This document shows, piece after piece, positions 1-11,757 of a stretch of 64,000 bases of DNA. The notes under the pieces were generated by a model that worked only from the letters and a program-made list of their open reading frames with translations, was not told where the DNA came from and did not search any database. The DNA lies in the NCBI RefSeq assembly GCF_023856365.1, contig NC_064542.1, positions 23,964,127 to 24,028,126 on the forward strand. Direction: 5' to 3'. Position 1 is the first letter of the stretch, and each line of letters starts with the position of its first letter. Source of the stretch: Brienomyrus brachyistius (Eukaryota; Chordata; Actinopteri; Osteoglossiformes; Mormyridae). The position numbers and the translations under genes are program-made.

Positions 1-1178
1 AAAATCCGTGAATACTTGGGCCCTAACCTCAACCCATAACAGTCTGCTAACCTGAATGATAACATAAAATCTCTAATCAGTCAATTAATCAATCAAGCTA
101 GTTATATACTGTAGCACTTTTCATACAAACACAATACAAACAAAAGTGCTTTACATAATAAAAACAACATTCCCTCACCCCTGCCACAACCCCACCACAA
201 TTCTATTAAAATGTAAGATAAAAGACAGTACTGTACAATTGCATGTCAAATTACTTTATCATTTCCTATGAAGAAAAATATACTGTCCCATAAACCATTT
301 ACATTATGCCCCAGTATGGTCAAAGTTTCTGGGATCTTACAGCAAAGAAATTCCCTTTGAATTGTTCACGGCCAATAACCGAAACCACAAATGTCAAATG
401 TACTAATATGAATGGTAACTACATATTTTCTGTGACACAAAAAGACAATATACAGTAGCTTTCAAGCTCATTTAATCAAAAGAAACTCGACTAGTCAGTT
501 CTGACAGACTGACTGCGGGAGATGTAAATATTGGCAAGCTCAAAGAAATAGAGCTTAAACTTAAAAACACTAAACTGATTCCTCTTTATGCCCCCTGAAT
601 GTCCTTATGTTGCACTTCTGGTAATTGAATAATCTTAATCAGTTCTTGTTTTGTTTGAAGTTGCTGTGTACCTCCTGCTCCAGTTCTGCTTACACTTGTA
701 CCTAAGCATTCATTTGAAACTCAGCCTAGCTCTGATTATGCCTAGTTGTCTCCTGGACAGCAGGTAAGTTTGTGATTTGCTCTCCCATTGCACATAACTT
801 TGAACAAAACCACCGGCTAAATATGCAAATGTAATGCAATAAAGTTGAACCTAATCTAAGCTAATCAAATCAAATCAAATCCAAAAGCTAGATGAAAGAA
901 AACGGCAAAAATGAGATCAGTATCATACATCCTTGAGAAATTTCCTCTTTTCCTCTCCCATTCTACCATATGAACCTTATAGGTAGCTCTGTTTATTCAT
1001 AAGAAATATAATCAGGGCCAGCTGTACATTATTAATAAAATCTGCATGTATACTATGATAGCGATACATTTTCTGTCTATCCTTATGTCTTTCTCTGCAT
1101 CCAAAAGACTTGAAATGTATTCTCACTAATCAAATAACACCTGAAAACACCTACTGTATCATATGAGTTTTAGGTACA
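1..1178. other. Unassigned AT-rich spacer
   Basis: No gene or clear exon is visible. There is a short run of AATCA-type pentamers near 862-882. Around 104-165 the words AGCACTTTTCATAC and GTGCTTTACATAA resemble fragments of an old dispersed fish repeat, but too little is left to classify it. Confidence 0.6.
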
Positions 1179-2070
1179 TTCACACCAATCAGCATCAACA
1201 GTAAAACCACCTGCTTAACATTGCATAGGTCCCCGTTGTGCCACCAAAACAGCCCTGAGCCACTGAAGACCTCTGAAAGTCCCCTGTGGAATCTGGCACT
1301 AAGATGCTAGTACGGTAGCAGATCTTTTTTTACAGCAAGTCCTGTAAGTTGTGCAGTGAGACGTCCATGGATTGGACTTGTTTGTCCAGCACATCCCACA
1401 GATACTCAGTCAGATTGAGATCTAGGTAATCTGGAGGCCAAGATTATGCCTTCAACTATTTTTCATGTTCCTCAAAACTATTCATGAGTAATTTCTGCAG
1501 TGTGAGAGTGTTAACAGAGGCCACTGCCATCTGGGAAAACTGTTTACGTAGGTGGTACATGTCAAAGTAATACCCACATAAATGCCAGCACCCAAAGTTC
1601 CCAGTAGTACAGTGTGCAGAGCATCGTCGCCGGCACTGCTGCATCGACGCCGGCACTGCTGCATCGTCGCCGGCACTGCTGCATAGCCCCATATATATAG
1701 TAGCAAGCTGTGATGCAGACTGGGTAGCCTTCACTCTGTATGTCCATGACTCTGCCACCGGTTCCCCAGTTGGTCTTCCTTCGACCACTTTCGGTAGGTA
1801 CTGAGCAGACCATGCTGGGAATATCTCATAAGAACTGCAGTTATGGAGATGGTCTGACCCAGTCACCTAGCCATCACAATTTGGCCATTGTCAAAGTCTC
1901 TTGTCCCCTTCATTTGCCCATTTTCCTGCTTCCAATACATCAACTTCAAGAACTGACTGTTCAGGTGCCTAATATATACTGACACCCTTGACAGGTGCCA
2001 TTGTAACGAGATAATGAATGTGATTCACTTCACCTGTCAGTGGTTCTAATGTTATGCCTAATCAGTGCAT
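1179..2070 (-). mobile_element. Internally deleted Tc1/mariner-superfamily transposon
   Basis: This looks like a degraded copy of a Tc1/mariner element common in fish, coding on the minus strand. The left edge (CACCAATCAGC, then AAAACCACCTGC) and right edge (CACCTGTCAGTGGTTCTAAT, then CTAATCAGTGC) are inverted relatives. Reading leftward from 1921, the frame opens Met-Gly-Lys and then meets a TGA at 1912-1910. Downstream are traces of the N-terminal helix-turn-helix region, for example a match to MAKLVMAR-like residues around 1865-1890. The middle of the transposase, including most of the DDE catalytic core, is missing. The deletion joint carries a 20-bp triplication. The element is about 0.9 kb, against roughly 1.2-1.3 kb usual for the family. 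It cannot encode a working transposase. Family assignment rests on recall of the consensus, not on a search. Confidence 0.75.
1621..1684. repeat. 20-bp tandem triplication inside the mariner copy
   Basis: Three adjacent 20-bp units start at 1621, 1641 and 1661 (GCATCGTCGCCGGCACTGCT and one T-to-A variant). The unit is CpG-rich and resembles the part of the parent transposon next to the internal deletion, so it probably arose at the deletion joint. Confidence 0.9.
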
Positions 2071-3100
2071 TGTAAGCTGTGTTCAGTTGTTACTAAAACT
2101 AATCTTTGCACTAATGTTGAACTCCAAAACAGATCATATCTGTGTTATTAAAATGAGATTCAAACTACACTACCTTGTTATACCTCCAGTGCTACATGGA
2201 CTTGAAATCTGATTTGACTGATATCCAATTGAAGCTGCACAAGTTTTTATATGAATATTTAAATCGGTATTTAGATCTATGGTTCTCAATCAGAAGGTCG
2301 TGGCCCATTAGAGAGCCTCAGCCAGGACCGAGGAGACCATACAATTTATTAGAAAAGCATAGAAATACAATATTACTAAAGTTAGAGCTGGGTGGCCTAT
2401 ATCAAATTTTTGCGTTATACTGAATTTTTTTTCAAAACAACATATACGATGACAATACCATTTATATCAATATACTTTGACTGAGCGTCAAAATTAGGGC
2501 TTCATTGAAGATTTTTCATTGAAACTAATAGTATAACTATATGATTGTTACTGCAAAGGTACTGTCAAATACTCTTTGCAGAACAGAATGGGCACCTTCT
2601 GGGTTTAATTAAAAAATTAACGACACATTTCCAAATACAAGAAACGCTAAAGATACACTTAAACCTTGTCTGCTCTTTATTATAACACCTATTGTTTTCT
2701 GCCCCTCTTGTTGTCAAGTGGCATAACACAGTCCTGCCATTGGTTGATACATTTTAGGGAGAAAAAGGAAGCATTTGGTTTGATGTAATGGATCTGCCTG
2801 CTCAAGCAAGCATAGCAGAACCAATGTCATGTAAGAATGAGATAAGATTGGAGGAATTGAGATCACGGTTCAGCCCTAGATTGAGATCGCACAGGGGTGT
2901 GAATCGAGATTGCGAATCAAAAACAATTAATTGCAGAGCACTTAAGTTGAAACCTACCCTGGCAGCACTCATAAAAAATGTATAATTGGGTCTGTAGTGT
3001 TATTTTGTTGCCAAGTCAATCGTTATGTAAGTCTGCATTCACTGACAACAATCCAAGTCCATTTAAAACATCAAACCGTTCACTGATGGCTGTGTAAAGA
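2071..3100. other. Spacer with possible hAT-like DNA transposon remnants
   Basis: No gene is visible. At 2388-2480 the text (GCTGGGTGGCCTATATC, then repeated ATATAC/ATATCAATAT words) resembles the ends of fish elements that start with AGGGCTGGGCGATAT. At 2862-2960 (CAGCCCTAGATTGAGATCGC, later GAATCGAGATTGCGAATC and CAATTAATTG) it resembles the AGGGCTGCACGAT class. Both are inferred from memory of such families and are strongly diverged. Confidence 0.35.
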
Positions 3101-3102
3101 TA

Positions 3103-4237
3103 CACTATATTGCCAAAAGTATTGGGACACCCCTCCAAATCATTGAATTCAGATGTTTCAATCACTTAGCCATAGCCACAGGTGTATAAAATCAAGCACC
3201 TAGGCATGCAGACTGCTTCTACAAACATTTGTGAAAGAATGGGTCGCTCTCAGGAGCTCAGTGGATTCAAGCGTGGTCCTGTGATAGGATGCCACCTGTG
3301 CATTAAGTCCATTCATGAAATTTCCTCCATACTAAATATTTCACGGTCAACTATTACTGGTATTAAGATTACTGTCTGCAATAGCTACAGACCTCCAAAC
3401 TTCATGTGGCCTTCAGATTAGCTCAAGAACAGTGCGCAGAGAACTTCACAGAATGGGTTTCTATGGCCAAGCAGCTGCATCCAAGCCTTACATCACCAAG
3501 TGCAATGCAAAGCGTCAGATGCAGTGGTGTAAAGCACGCAGCCACTGGATTATAGAGTAGTGGAGACGTGTTCTCTGGATTGATGAATCACACTTTTGTG
3601 TCTGCCAATCCGATGGATGTTTATCGGGTTTGGCAGTTGCCATGAGAACGGTACAGGTGCTTGCCTGACTGCATCGTGCCAAGTGTAAAGTTCTGTGGAG
3701 GGGGGATTATGGTGTGTGGTTGTTTTTCAGGGGTTGGCCCCTTAGTTCCAGTGAAAGGAACTCTTAATGCGGCAGCATTCAAAGCCATTTTGGATAATTC
3801 TATGCTCCCAACTTTGTGGGAGCAGTTTGGGGACGGCCCCTTCCTTTTCCAACATGACTGTGCACCAGTGCACAAAGCAAGGTCCATAAGGACATGGGGC
3901 AGCGAGTCTGGTGTGGAGGAACTTGACTGGCCTGCACAGAGCTCTCACCTCTACCGGATAGAACACCTTTGGGATGAATTAGAGCAGGGACTGCAAACCA
4001 GGCCATCTTGTCCAACATCGGTGCCTGACCTAGCAAATGCACTCCTGGACGAATGGTCAGAAATTCCCATAAACACACTCCTACACCGTGTGGACAGCCT
4101 TATTAGAAGAGCTGAAGCTGTTATAGCTGCAAAGGGTGGGCCAACTCCATATTAAAGCCTGTGTATTAAAAACGGTATGTCATTAAAGTTCATGTGTGTG
4201 TAAAGGCAGGTGTCCCAATACTTTTGACATTATAGCG
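3103..4237 (+). mobile_element. Tc1-like transposon, nearly full length, inactive
   Basis: A 1,135-bp element is bounded by TA target-site duplications at 3101-3102 and 4238-4239. The 30-bp terminal inverted repeats (3103-3132 and 4208-4237) share the core AAAAGTATTGGGACACC and differ at only a few positions. The ends CACTATATTGCC and GACATTATAGCG are inverted partners. Between them lies one transposase gene in the plus direction, in several frames with stops. Cut-and-paste Tc1 elements of this kind are widespread in fish. The intact ends mean this copy could in principle be mobilised by a relative's transposase, but its own gene is dead. Confidence 0.95.
3239..4155 (+). pseudogene. Tc1 transposase pseudogene (DD34E family)
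   Basis: The start ATG is at 3239 (reads MGRSQELSGFKRG), followed by the paired-type helix-turn-helix DNA-binding region with the IHEISSILNISRSTITGI stretch. The frame is broken by TAG at 3419-3421 and TAG at 3557-3559, a frameshift near 3612-3620 and TGA at 3643-3645. The catalytic triad is still readable: first Asp in WIDESHF (codon 3581-3583), second Asp in [11 protein letters not shown] (codon 3856-3858), and Glu in [11 protein letters not shown] (codon 3961-3963). The last two are 34 residues apart, the Tc1 DD34E spacing. The C-terminus ends GGPTPY before the TAA. Roughly 340 residues would be the family length. It acted on its own terminal repeats in the nucleus; this copy cannot make protein. 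Confidence 0.93.
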
Positions 4238-4239
4238 TA

Positions 4240-7200
4240 GGTTTCTGTTTGTGGTGCGTCATCACGCATTTTTTGTTTTTTTTTGTACCGTCGTTTCAGT
4301 GGAAAAGCTTTTTTCATATTCCTGAAATAATGTTTTTGGAAATATGTGTTTTTCACCTGACAACGACGACATGTAATAATATATTAACTGTGCATCTACA
4401 TTTTTGCAAACATCTGTTTCTAACTGTATTTTCATGTATGTGTTATATATGTTCCATATATAAATATTCATTTGCTGAAAGGATGCGGATAAACATAATT
4501 TTCTTCTTCATTTATTCACTTCAGCTGAATAAATAAAAGGCAGCAATACAGATGGCGCTGACAACAGCTTGTAGCTCATTATATTGAGAGAATGTCCTAA
4601 TATTTATGGGCATCACCAAATCCCCTTGAAGGGAAACAGCCAGTGATGTCATGTGACAGTAGCACTAGGTACCCTGCGCCTTCTGGCACCTCAGCACTTA
4701 GTTCAGGAAAGTTTTTCCTTTTTTTTCTAACCACTGCAGTCCACAAGAGGGCAAGGGAGAGAAGTCCACACTCTGCTCTGCCTGGGCCACTGCAGAGAGA
4801 CCTGACGTCTTGGCTGTTTTCTGGCAAGCTTCACAGTCGCATCAGAAAGGGGCTTTAGCAACTTGCCAAAAGACATCATTTCATGCATGACTGAAGTCCC
4901 CCAAAACTAATTTAGCACTTGATTTTGTTGCCACTGGAACCATACTTGAAAAGGCACACTTTAGCTTTTTTTTGGTAATTCTGTGTCTCATTCCCAGGGC
5001 ATAGCACATACAGCCTAATTTCCATAAAGCTTCTCAGCTGGGATGAGCAGTGAGGGTGCCTAGTACTGCCATTTTTTACGCCATTCCAGTGCCATCCACA
5101 TAGATAAAGCTTGCAGTGTGTCATTTACGCACTACAGCCCTTTGTTTTTAAGCTGCACAGGACCTGGGCAATATTAACCTCCATTGCAGAGCTCTTTGTT
5201 CACAGTTAACAGCTTCCTTGGCCAAGAACAGCAAGAGCAGCAAGTTACTAGAAACTCCCTTCTTGCAGTGTAACAGTGAAGTCAATGTGTTTGTGTCGAT
5301 GCTGAAGAATAAACATGGAGTCCCACTAGGTTCACAGTGACTTCCCACTTTTCAATCAAACTGCAGTGGCTGCTTCCGTTTGCCAACTGAACATACTTCA
5401 AATAAAGCTCAGCAGGTAAGACTATGAAAAGTAGGTCATGCAGGCAATTTAAATGGTTTACAGAAATGAAATACAACATAGAGTTGGTAAACAAGGTATG
5501 GACATGGCTTGGTTGTGTTCTGCATTTGAGAAATACATTTATTCAAAACAACAGAAATATATCATTGTGTATTTTTGTGCTAAGCACATTCTATTCTTTT
5601 TAAGCAATAACAATGCTAACAAACTGGATTTAAGCTAACAATGCACGCATGTAAACCAATTTTCCAACTAAAAGAATTCTAGTCCAGTTACATACATTGT
5701 AGGCCCGCATGATGTGCAATATTAATACTGACATCACATGTTATACACATGCAATCATCATGTTGCAAGGAAAGGTACAGCATGGGCAGCTAGGTTGAGG
5801 TTAGGCTTACTGTCGACTGTCCATACATTATACCACGCTACAGGGTATTTTTATGGTATTTTCAAAAGATTTTGCGGTATCTTGAAATCTTGTCGATAAA
5901 ATTTGCCGATAAGATTTGTCAATGGGGGTGGGGGGGTCGTGATAAGAGTCACTGAAAATACCCAAAATACTGCAGGAAATCATGTAACTGTAATACCAGT
6001 CAAGCACAGCTGAGATCATTAGTAAGTTTCAGGAAAACATTTTCACTCAGTCATATGAAACAAAACTGAGCAAGTTTTGCAGTTTTAATAATTGTTTCAA
6101 GATTATGTTTCACAGATGGTGAGGCTCATTTGTGAGAAGCTTAACTAAAATTAGTTAGGAAATAAGCAAACAAAATTGATCACTAGAAGACTATCGCCTT
6201 CCGCTGTGTGGAATTTTGAATTTGATTTGTCAGCTCCGCTTTGTATCAGTACACAACTCATGCTAACAAGACCAACTTATTTGACAGGTTCTAAGTTCCC
6301 ATATACAGTTTTATTTGGCTATAGTTTGCTTTTGGTATATTTTGAACTTTTTTCATTTTGCTTTATAAATATTTCAATATTTATCACAAAAAAATTCACG
6401 TTGTGTTATTCAAAATGCTTCTAATATCATGCAGCCCTATTACATTACTTCGTAAATATAGAAAAATTCGTATATAAAATATATTTTATCACAGGTCTTA
6501 CAAAGCAGTTCACCTCTTAAAATCAGTGACGCTAAGGGGACCATTAACTTCACATTATGAGTCTATATTACAGCTAAATAGTGTGCAGTCAAGGTCATGG
6601 ACATAATTCAGCCTCATGAGTTTTATGTTTGTGCATGTGTAAGCGTTGCAGGATTACAATCAGGCATTGATGCTAAGGCAAATAAAGACGAGATAAGCTT
6701 CGCAATACTTCAGCTGTCCATATCTGCAGTTTCTGGAATTGAATGTTGTTTAACAACAGGTTGGAGTTTATTATGACTATGGTCAATAACACAAAATACA
6801 CACCATGAAGAAACCAAAATCCATTTCCAGATCTATCATCGGTGTGTCACCCACCTTGTTAATGATGGAAAGTAGAAAATTTGAGGCTTGGAGAAATCTA
6901 TCTCATGTATTAGTTTTATGGTTATATTTTTGACTAGATTTAAAATAAGAAGTTACATAAAGAACTGCCAAATTTAGTGTGAAAATAGAATTGCTAATTT
7001 ATTTTTGTACATCACTAGTTAAAAAATAAGAAATAGATTGATAATCATTTAAATTAAACATTATTAGTTGTATGATGTAAACTTCATATGCATGTTACAG
7101 AGAATGAGGTTTGATTATTCTACCCTGTTAAATAATTGCTCTCTGGGTTGATTAGTAGAGTCTAAGGGGAGCGTGGTGAGAGTGGTTGCTTCCAGGAGTG

Positions 7201-8584
7201 ATCAGGAGCATGCAAAAGTATTTAGCAAGAACTCGTTTGCGTGCTTTCATTTTAATGCACCCACATCCACACTACCTGCACTAGTACTAACTAAATATTA
7301 TATCAGTACTACATTCCTTTTGGAATTTAGTGGAGATTTGACCAGTGCTGATGGTATTTTTGCACCTCCCTGCGTGTTTCGGGCTGAATATGATAATGCT
7401 ATTCAAACACACCACAGCAGAGGTGAGTCTTTCTGCACAGAAGCCTCGCAAAACGCTTCTGCTCTGCCCCTTAATATGATGTGAACAGTATGATGTATGT
7501 ATGTATGCTACAGCATGTATGATGGCAGGATGTTGACAGGAGTTGACAGGCCTCTATCTCTAGCTACTTAGGGTGTTACTATCAAGTTCATTTATGAGTT
7601 TGATGCAATAGTTCCTATTAACCTCTTCTCTGAGGCTTCTTCAAAGATGTTAATATGGATGCCTTCATTTTCCAAAAGTTGGCTCAGTAATACAACCTCT
7701 GTATGCAGCCAGATCAGAGTCTGCAGGACAGAACTATTTACATTCTGAGGTGCCAAAGTTGGTGAATGTCAGTCATGTGCAGAACCACAAAATATGCCCA
7801 GAATTTGTCTCTCCCACCTCAGTATATTGGAGGTCTAGAAGCTTTCTCTGATTTTCAGCTAGTTACTAAGCCATTTAACAGTTATTGAAGTCAGAATGGA
7901 TTGATTCAGGCATGGGATGACCGAAAGTTACGTGGGTATGTTGGGCTGTTCTGTGGCTTCTTGTGAAAGGTCATGTCACAAGCTTGTGTTGGAGTGTAAT
8001 AATCTGAAATTCTGACTCCTATTATTTCCTGTAGTATTTTGTATTGTGACGCAGTCCACCGTGTAGTCAATTCCAGGAATGCTTCTGCGACAACGACAAG
8101 TGCAGCTTCTTTCTCATACATAGTTTGGCCAGTTCTCCAGTAGTACATTAACTTTCAAAACTGTCTATCTTGCATTCAAGAGCTGTTTCTGTTTTAAACT
8201 CTCCATCTGAAGATTTGGCTTTGTTTCTTGTAGTAATTAAATTTACAGACCCTAGTCTATTCAGGGTACGCCGGGGTAGTATGGTAATTATGTGATGTAC
8301 ATGATCTGATCTGAAAGCTACTAACAGATTGTGCTCAGAAATAAGCCATATGCTCAAGGGTGAAGTAACCTGCATTTGTTTTGTGGACTTTCCTTTAGTC
8401 TTAACTTAAATTCGTTTATATTCCGAAGGTTATTCGAAATAAAATCTGCCAGGTGGTTGTATATAGTTCTATACAAAAGCCATTGGCCACCACAGAAAAT
8501 CTTTAAATGATCTACATTTTGGTAAATGATAGTACGTTTGCCAAAGTGTGGCAGCTCAGTCATTTCGAAGCCTTTCCTAAATTC
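4240..8584. other. Unassigned spacer with possible transposon scraps
   Basis: No supported gene. Short open frames here lack splice sites, domains or CpG retention. At 6176-6440 the AT-rich segment ends in TATCATGCAGCCCTAT, the mirror of the AGGGCTGCATGATA end typical of hAT-like fish elements. At 5825-6010, text with GGTATTTT / GCGGTATCTTG words may be part of the same broad class. An open stretch at 7173-7484 was examined and not accepted as an exon. Confidence 0.5.
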
Positions 8585-8780
8585 ACCTCAGTATTTGTAA
8601 CAACCATCCATTGCTAGAACCTTTTGACTCACCTACTAGCGTATTTTGTTTGGCTAATCAATACCTCATTTAATTATTCAACTAATTAAATTAATTTGTT
8701 GAGCTGGTGGTGACAATTAACAAATACAGTATATGGAACGACTGAGATGCCCCTGCAGGAGAGTTTTGGGACCTGAAGTG
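8585..8780 (+). repeat. Unclassified dispersed repeat, copy 1
   Basis: This segment matches, in inverse orientation, 21,240-21,440 of the same window. Shared words in order are CAACCATCCA, TTTGACT, GCTAAT, TTAACTAATTAA-like runs, GAGCTGGTGGTGA, TTAACAAAT, a TGGAA(T/C)G word and GGGACCTGAAGTGTG. There is no long ORF and no clear terminal inverted repeat. It is probably a short non-autonomous element; class unknown. Confidence 0.75.
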
Positions 8781-9984
8781 TGCTTTTCCAAGCCGATCTA
8801 CCTGTACGAGATACCAATAACTTTTTGGAGAATGGAAGAAATTCATGTTAATGTGTATTGTGTTACTGTTAATTTACATATGAATGCAACATACAACTGT
8901 AAGCCCAGTGTCACAGCAGGGAGTTATGGAGAGGGAAGGAGAAGAGCTAACAGACTTACTACATTGCACTACCTCACCATAGTTTTCTTTTAACTGATAT
9001 TGTTGAGTAAAGTCACACTGTTGTATTCACATTCGTCACTCGGCCTTTGGTATTTTTTATGTCAACAAAGTGAATGTTAGTCACCTGACTTGTAGAGGTC
9101 CTCTCCGATTCTTGATTGCAACAACAAACAAACGACTAGCCTTTTTTTTTTTTCCAAAATGTGCAATTCCATTTTATAGCTCAATGTAAAATGAAGAAAT
9201 AAGAGCACGCTCCAGCAGCGGATGGCCCCCTTTTCAGGCCTGATAACACAGTAGCAGAGCTCGCAGTCTGGAAATAAAGGGCGCTGCCTGTGTGGGGACC
9301 CTAGGCCTCTGTCCGCCTCCTGTCCTGGCGGCTGGCCGTGCACATCCTGCTCGCGCAAGGAACAGAAGTCAACCCCTCATTTAGTTAATTGTCTCCAGCA
9401 GAGCAGCGATGAGCTCCATGCCAGGACGGAAAGGCACAGCGGCACGCTGCCATAAAACCACGCGTGCCCATGGGAAACAAATATTTATAGCAAGCGATTG
9501 CGCCCGCTTTTATTTGGAGAGAATTGTGCTGTACGTTTTTATTTATTTATGCATATTACGCCTTGTTACTCCAATGAAGCACTGTTGTATACAGCTGCCT
9601 TATGGAATCATCCCCGGGAAGGCCTAGAAAAATACTTTCTGTCTCAGAATATAAACAGTGTATAATGAACAACGTATAAGCCTCACCCATACCTGCCCTC
9701 TCTCAGGCACTGAGCAGGCCAGAAGCATCTTTCCCTGGTTGGCCTTTCAATATAAATAGCAACATAAATTGAAAACGGTTGTATTTGTTTGTTTATGTGA
9801 CTTTGTTTTTTTTTTTAACTGATCTGACAGCTTTTAGTATTTTCTTTTAGACTTATGTTTAAGGTAGCCTCTGCTATTCGGCATGGAGGTGACCTTAAAT
9901 TGAATGCAGGAGCATGCTGAGGTACACAAATAGCACGTTAGGTGGTAAAAGGATCAAGCTCCAGCCATTTATCCCCCGTCCCAT
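8781..9984. other. Spacer with a CpG-retaining pocket
   Basis: No gene can be supported. The part 9,230-9,560 keeps more CpG than its AT-rich surroundings. The open frame beginning with ATG at 9409 has no recognisable domain. Confidence 0.5.
9400..9620. promoter_or_regulatory. Candidate conserved non-coding element
   Basis: The stretch combines preserved CpGs (CCACGCGTGCCCATG, AGCGATTGCGCCCGC) with a homeobox/MEF2-like AT block (CAAATATTTATAGC, TTTATTTATTTATGCATAT). In fish spacer, this mixture often marks selected non-coding DNA. The call is inference; no alignment could be run. Confidence 0.25.
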
Positions 9985-10400
9985 CATATATCAGGATGGA
10001 GTGTAACTGTGCTCATAACTGGAAGGTTGTTGGTTCAAATCCCATGAATGTCCTGAGTGTTTCTACTCTGTTGGGCCCTTGAGTAAGGCCCTTAACCTGC
10101 AATTGCTTCTTCCTGGGTATGATGTTAATCTACATCCATCCCTGTAAGTAGGTCCTCCAACATACAGGGATTAACTTGAGGGTTGGTGGCAGGATTGGCT
10201 CTCCAACCACTGGAAAAAACCTCCTGCTGGTCCATTTGGACTGGGGTGGTGCTGAGGTATCACCTGCCACATGGCTGCACCGAGGTTCTCATCCCTGAGG
10301 TGGTTTGTCGTGTGGTGGGTGTGGCAACGCGCTGTACTCAGTGCACGCTCCATACCTGTCATTATATACTGTATGTGTCCTTCCTTGCACTTAAAGATGC
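9985..10400 (+). mobile_element. tRNA-derived SINE
   Basis: The B-box-like GGTTCAAATCC occurs at about 10,032-10,042 within TTGTTGGTTCAAATCCCATG. It is followed by GTTGGGCCCTTGAGTAAGGC and CCTTAACCTGCAATTGCTTC, the body words of a widespread fish tRNA-derived SINE. A second block (GGATTGGCTCTCCAACCACT to TGCACTTAAAGATGC) follows and may be the SINE tail or a second fused repeat. Transcription would be by RNA polymerase III from the A/B boxes. The A box is degraded. The right edge is approximate. Confidence 0.75.
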
Positions 10401-11669
10401 TTTATAGATGTTTCAAATAATCTTGGTACTGAAGATATGTAACGATGCATAGGAGGAGTAACTTCAATGGACTAAAATTCATTCATATTGTTGTCACCAG
10501 CCCCTTTCCACTGTCCACAGAGTGGAATTTCAAAGAATTCTCAAGAGTAATCAAAATGAGTAAATCTTATTCTATTACTGTAGTTTAATATTCTGCAGGT
10601 CATTGACTTTGTGATGTATCGTGATGTAACTCATAGGTGATAAAGCTATATATTCTAAAACCATGAATGAAAACAACATTGTGAATTATCGCTCAAGAAT
10701 GCTTCTTGTAGACTCTATACTTCTCTTATTGTAGTTGTTGTATGTCACTGTAAGAATGTTCCCACCACATACAGTAACTATTGTGGTTTTTAGCATCTCT
10801 CTCTTATAAAAAGCATAACATTTTACAAGTGTTTTCAGCTGCCCAAAATGATTCTAATTACGGCACCACACATGGGCTTATTGTATCTCAGCTTTTGAGA
10901 CAATAGACAATGAATGACATGCACACATTTCATGTTTAGGAACACTAACAGCAATCATCTCATATTGCTAATCATCAACAGCCTCCAGGGGTCTCACAGA
11001 TCTTCAGGGGTCTCACAGCCTCCAGGGGTCTCACAGATCTTCAGGGGCCCTCGAATGGCAGCCAGCTGAGATATCTTGCCAGACCGCAGGACGATGGGCA
11101 CTATCATCCCACAGCTTCCAAACTCATCAGATGCCCAACTTAATACATAACACTACATACATCACACAGTAATAAATAGCAGTTTATTTTGCTTCAGGTC
11201 TCCTGCAGCCTTGGTCCTGCTAGTGAACGTGCCCTTTTCAGCCAGCCCTCACCAAAAAAATCCATTATAGTTCGCGTCACTGTTCTGCTCCTTTTGTGAA
11301 AAATGAAATGCCAACCACTTTGGATTTTTTGTAGAAAAATTGTATGGCACCTGAATATTTACAAATGCATTTCTAAAATACATTTGGGGAAAAAAAAACA
11401 TTTATTTTTGCATTGAATTTGGGTATGTAAGACATTTGCCAGAATATACATATTTAAGACTGCAAACTAGAAAGGCCTTTTAAAGCAAATAAGACCTTAT
11501 TTTCTATAATTTCCATTCTATGTGTTTGCAAATTAAGTTAAATCAAAACTGAACTACACAGTTTTTATTGTCAGTAAAGCACATTAATGCATTCTTGGAA
11601 TGTCAAACTCATTCCTAAAAAAAGACAAGTAATCTCTCCATGTAAGTCAGCAAAGTTTCAAACGGTGGC
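10401..11669. other. Unassigned spacer
   Basis: No gene or recognised element apart from the short 37-bp tandem repeat listed separately. Confidence 0.6.
10982..11047. repeat. 37-bp tandem duplication with internal near-repeat
   Basis: Units start at 10,982 and 11,019. Each is built from two similar halves, CCTCCAGGGGTCTCACAG and ATCTTCAGGGGTCTCACAG, so the array is effectively alternating about 18-19-bp words. The last copy is truncated before its final TCTCACAG. Confidence 0.85.
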
Positions 11670-11757
11670 AAGGTCTGTAGTATCCAACAAGGTCTATAGT
11701 ATCCAACAAGGTCTATAGTATCCAACAAGGTCTATAGTATCCAACAAGGTCTATAGT
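11670..11757. repeat. 19-bp tandem repeat
   Basis: Four complete 19-bp units start at 11,670, 11,689, 11,708 and 11,727 (AAGGTCTATAGTATCCAAC; the first has CTGTAG), plus a partial fifth at 11,746. The near identity suggests recent expansion. Confidence 0.95.

Noticed and set aside
7173..7484. 103-codon plus-strand frame as an exon
   Set aside because: No convincing acceptor or donor at its edges, no CpG retention and no recognisable domain.
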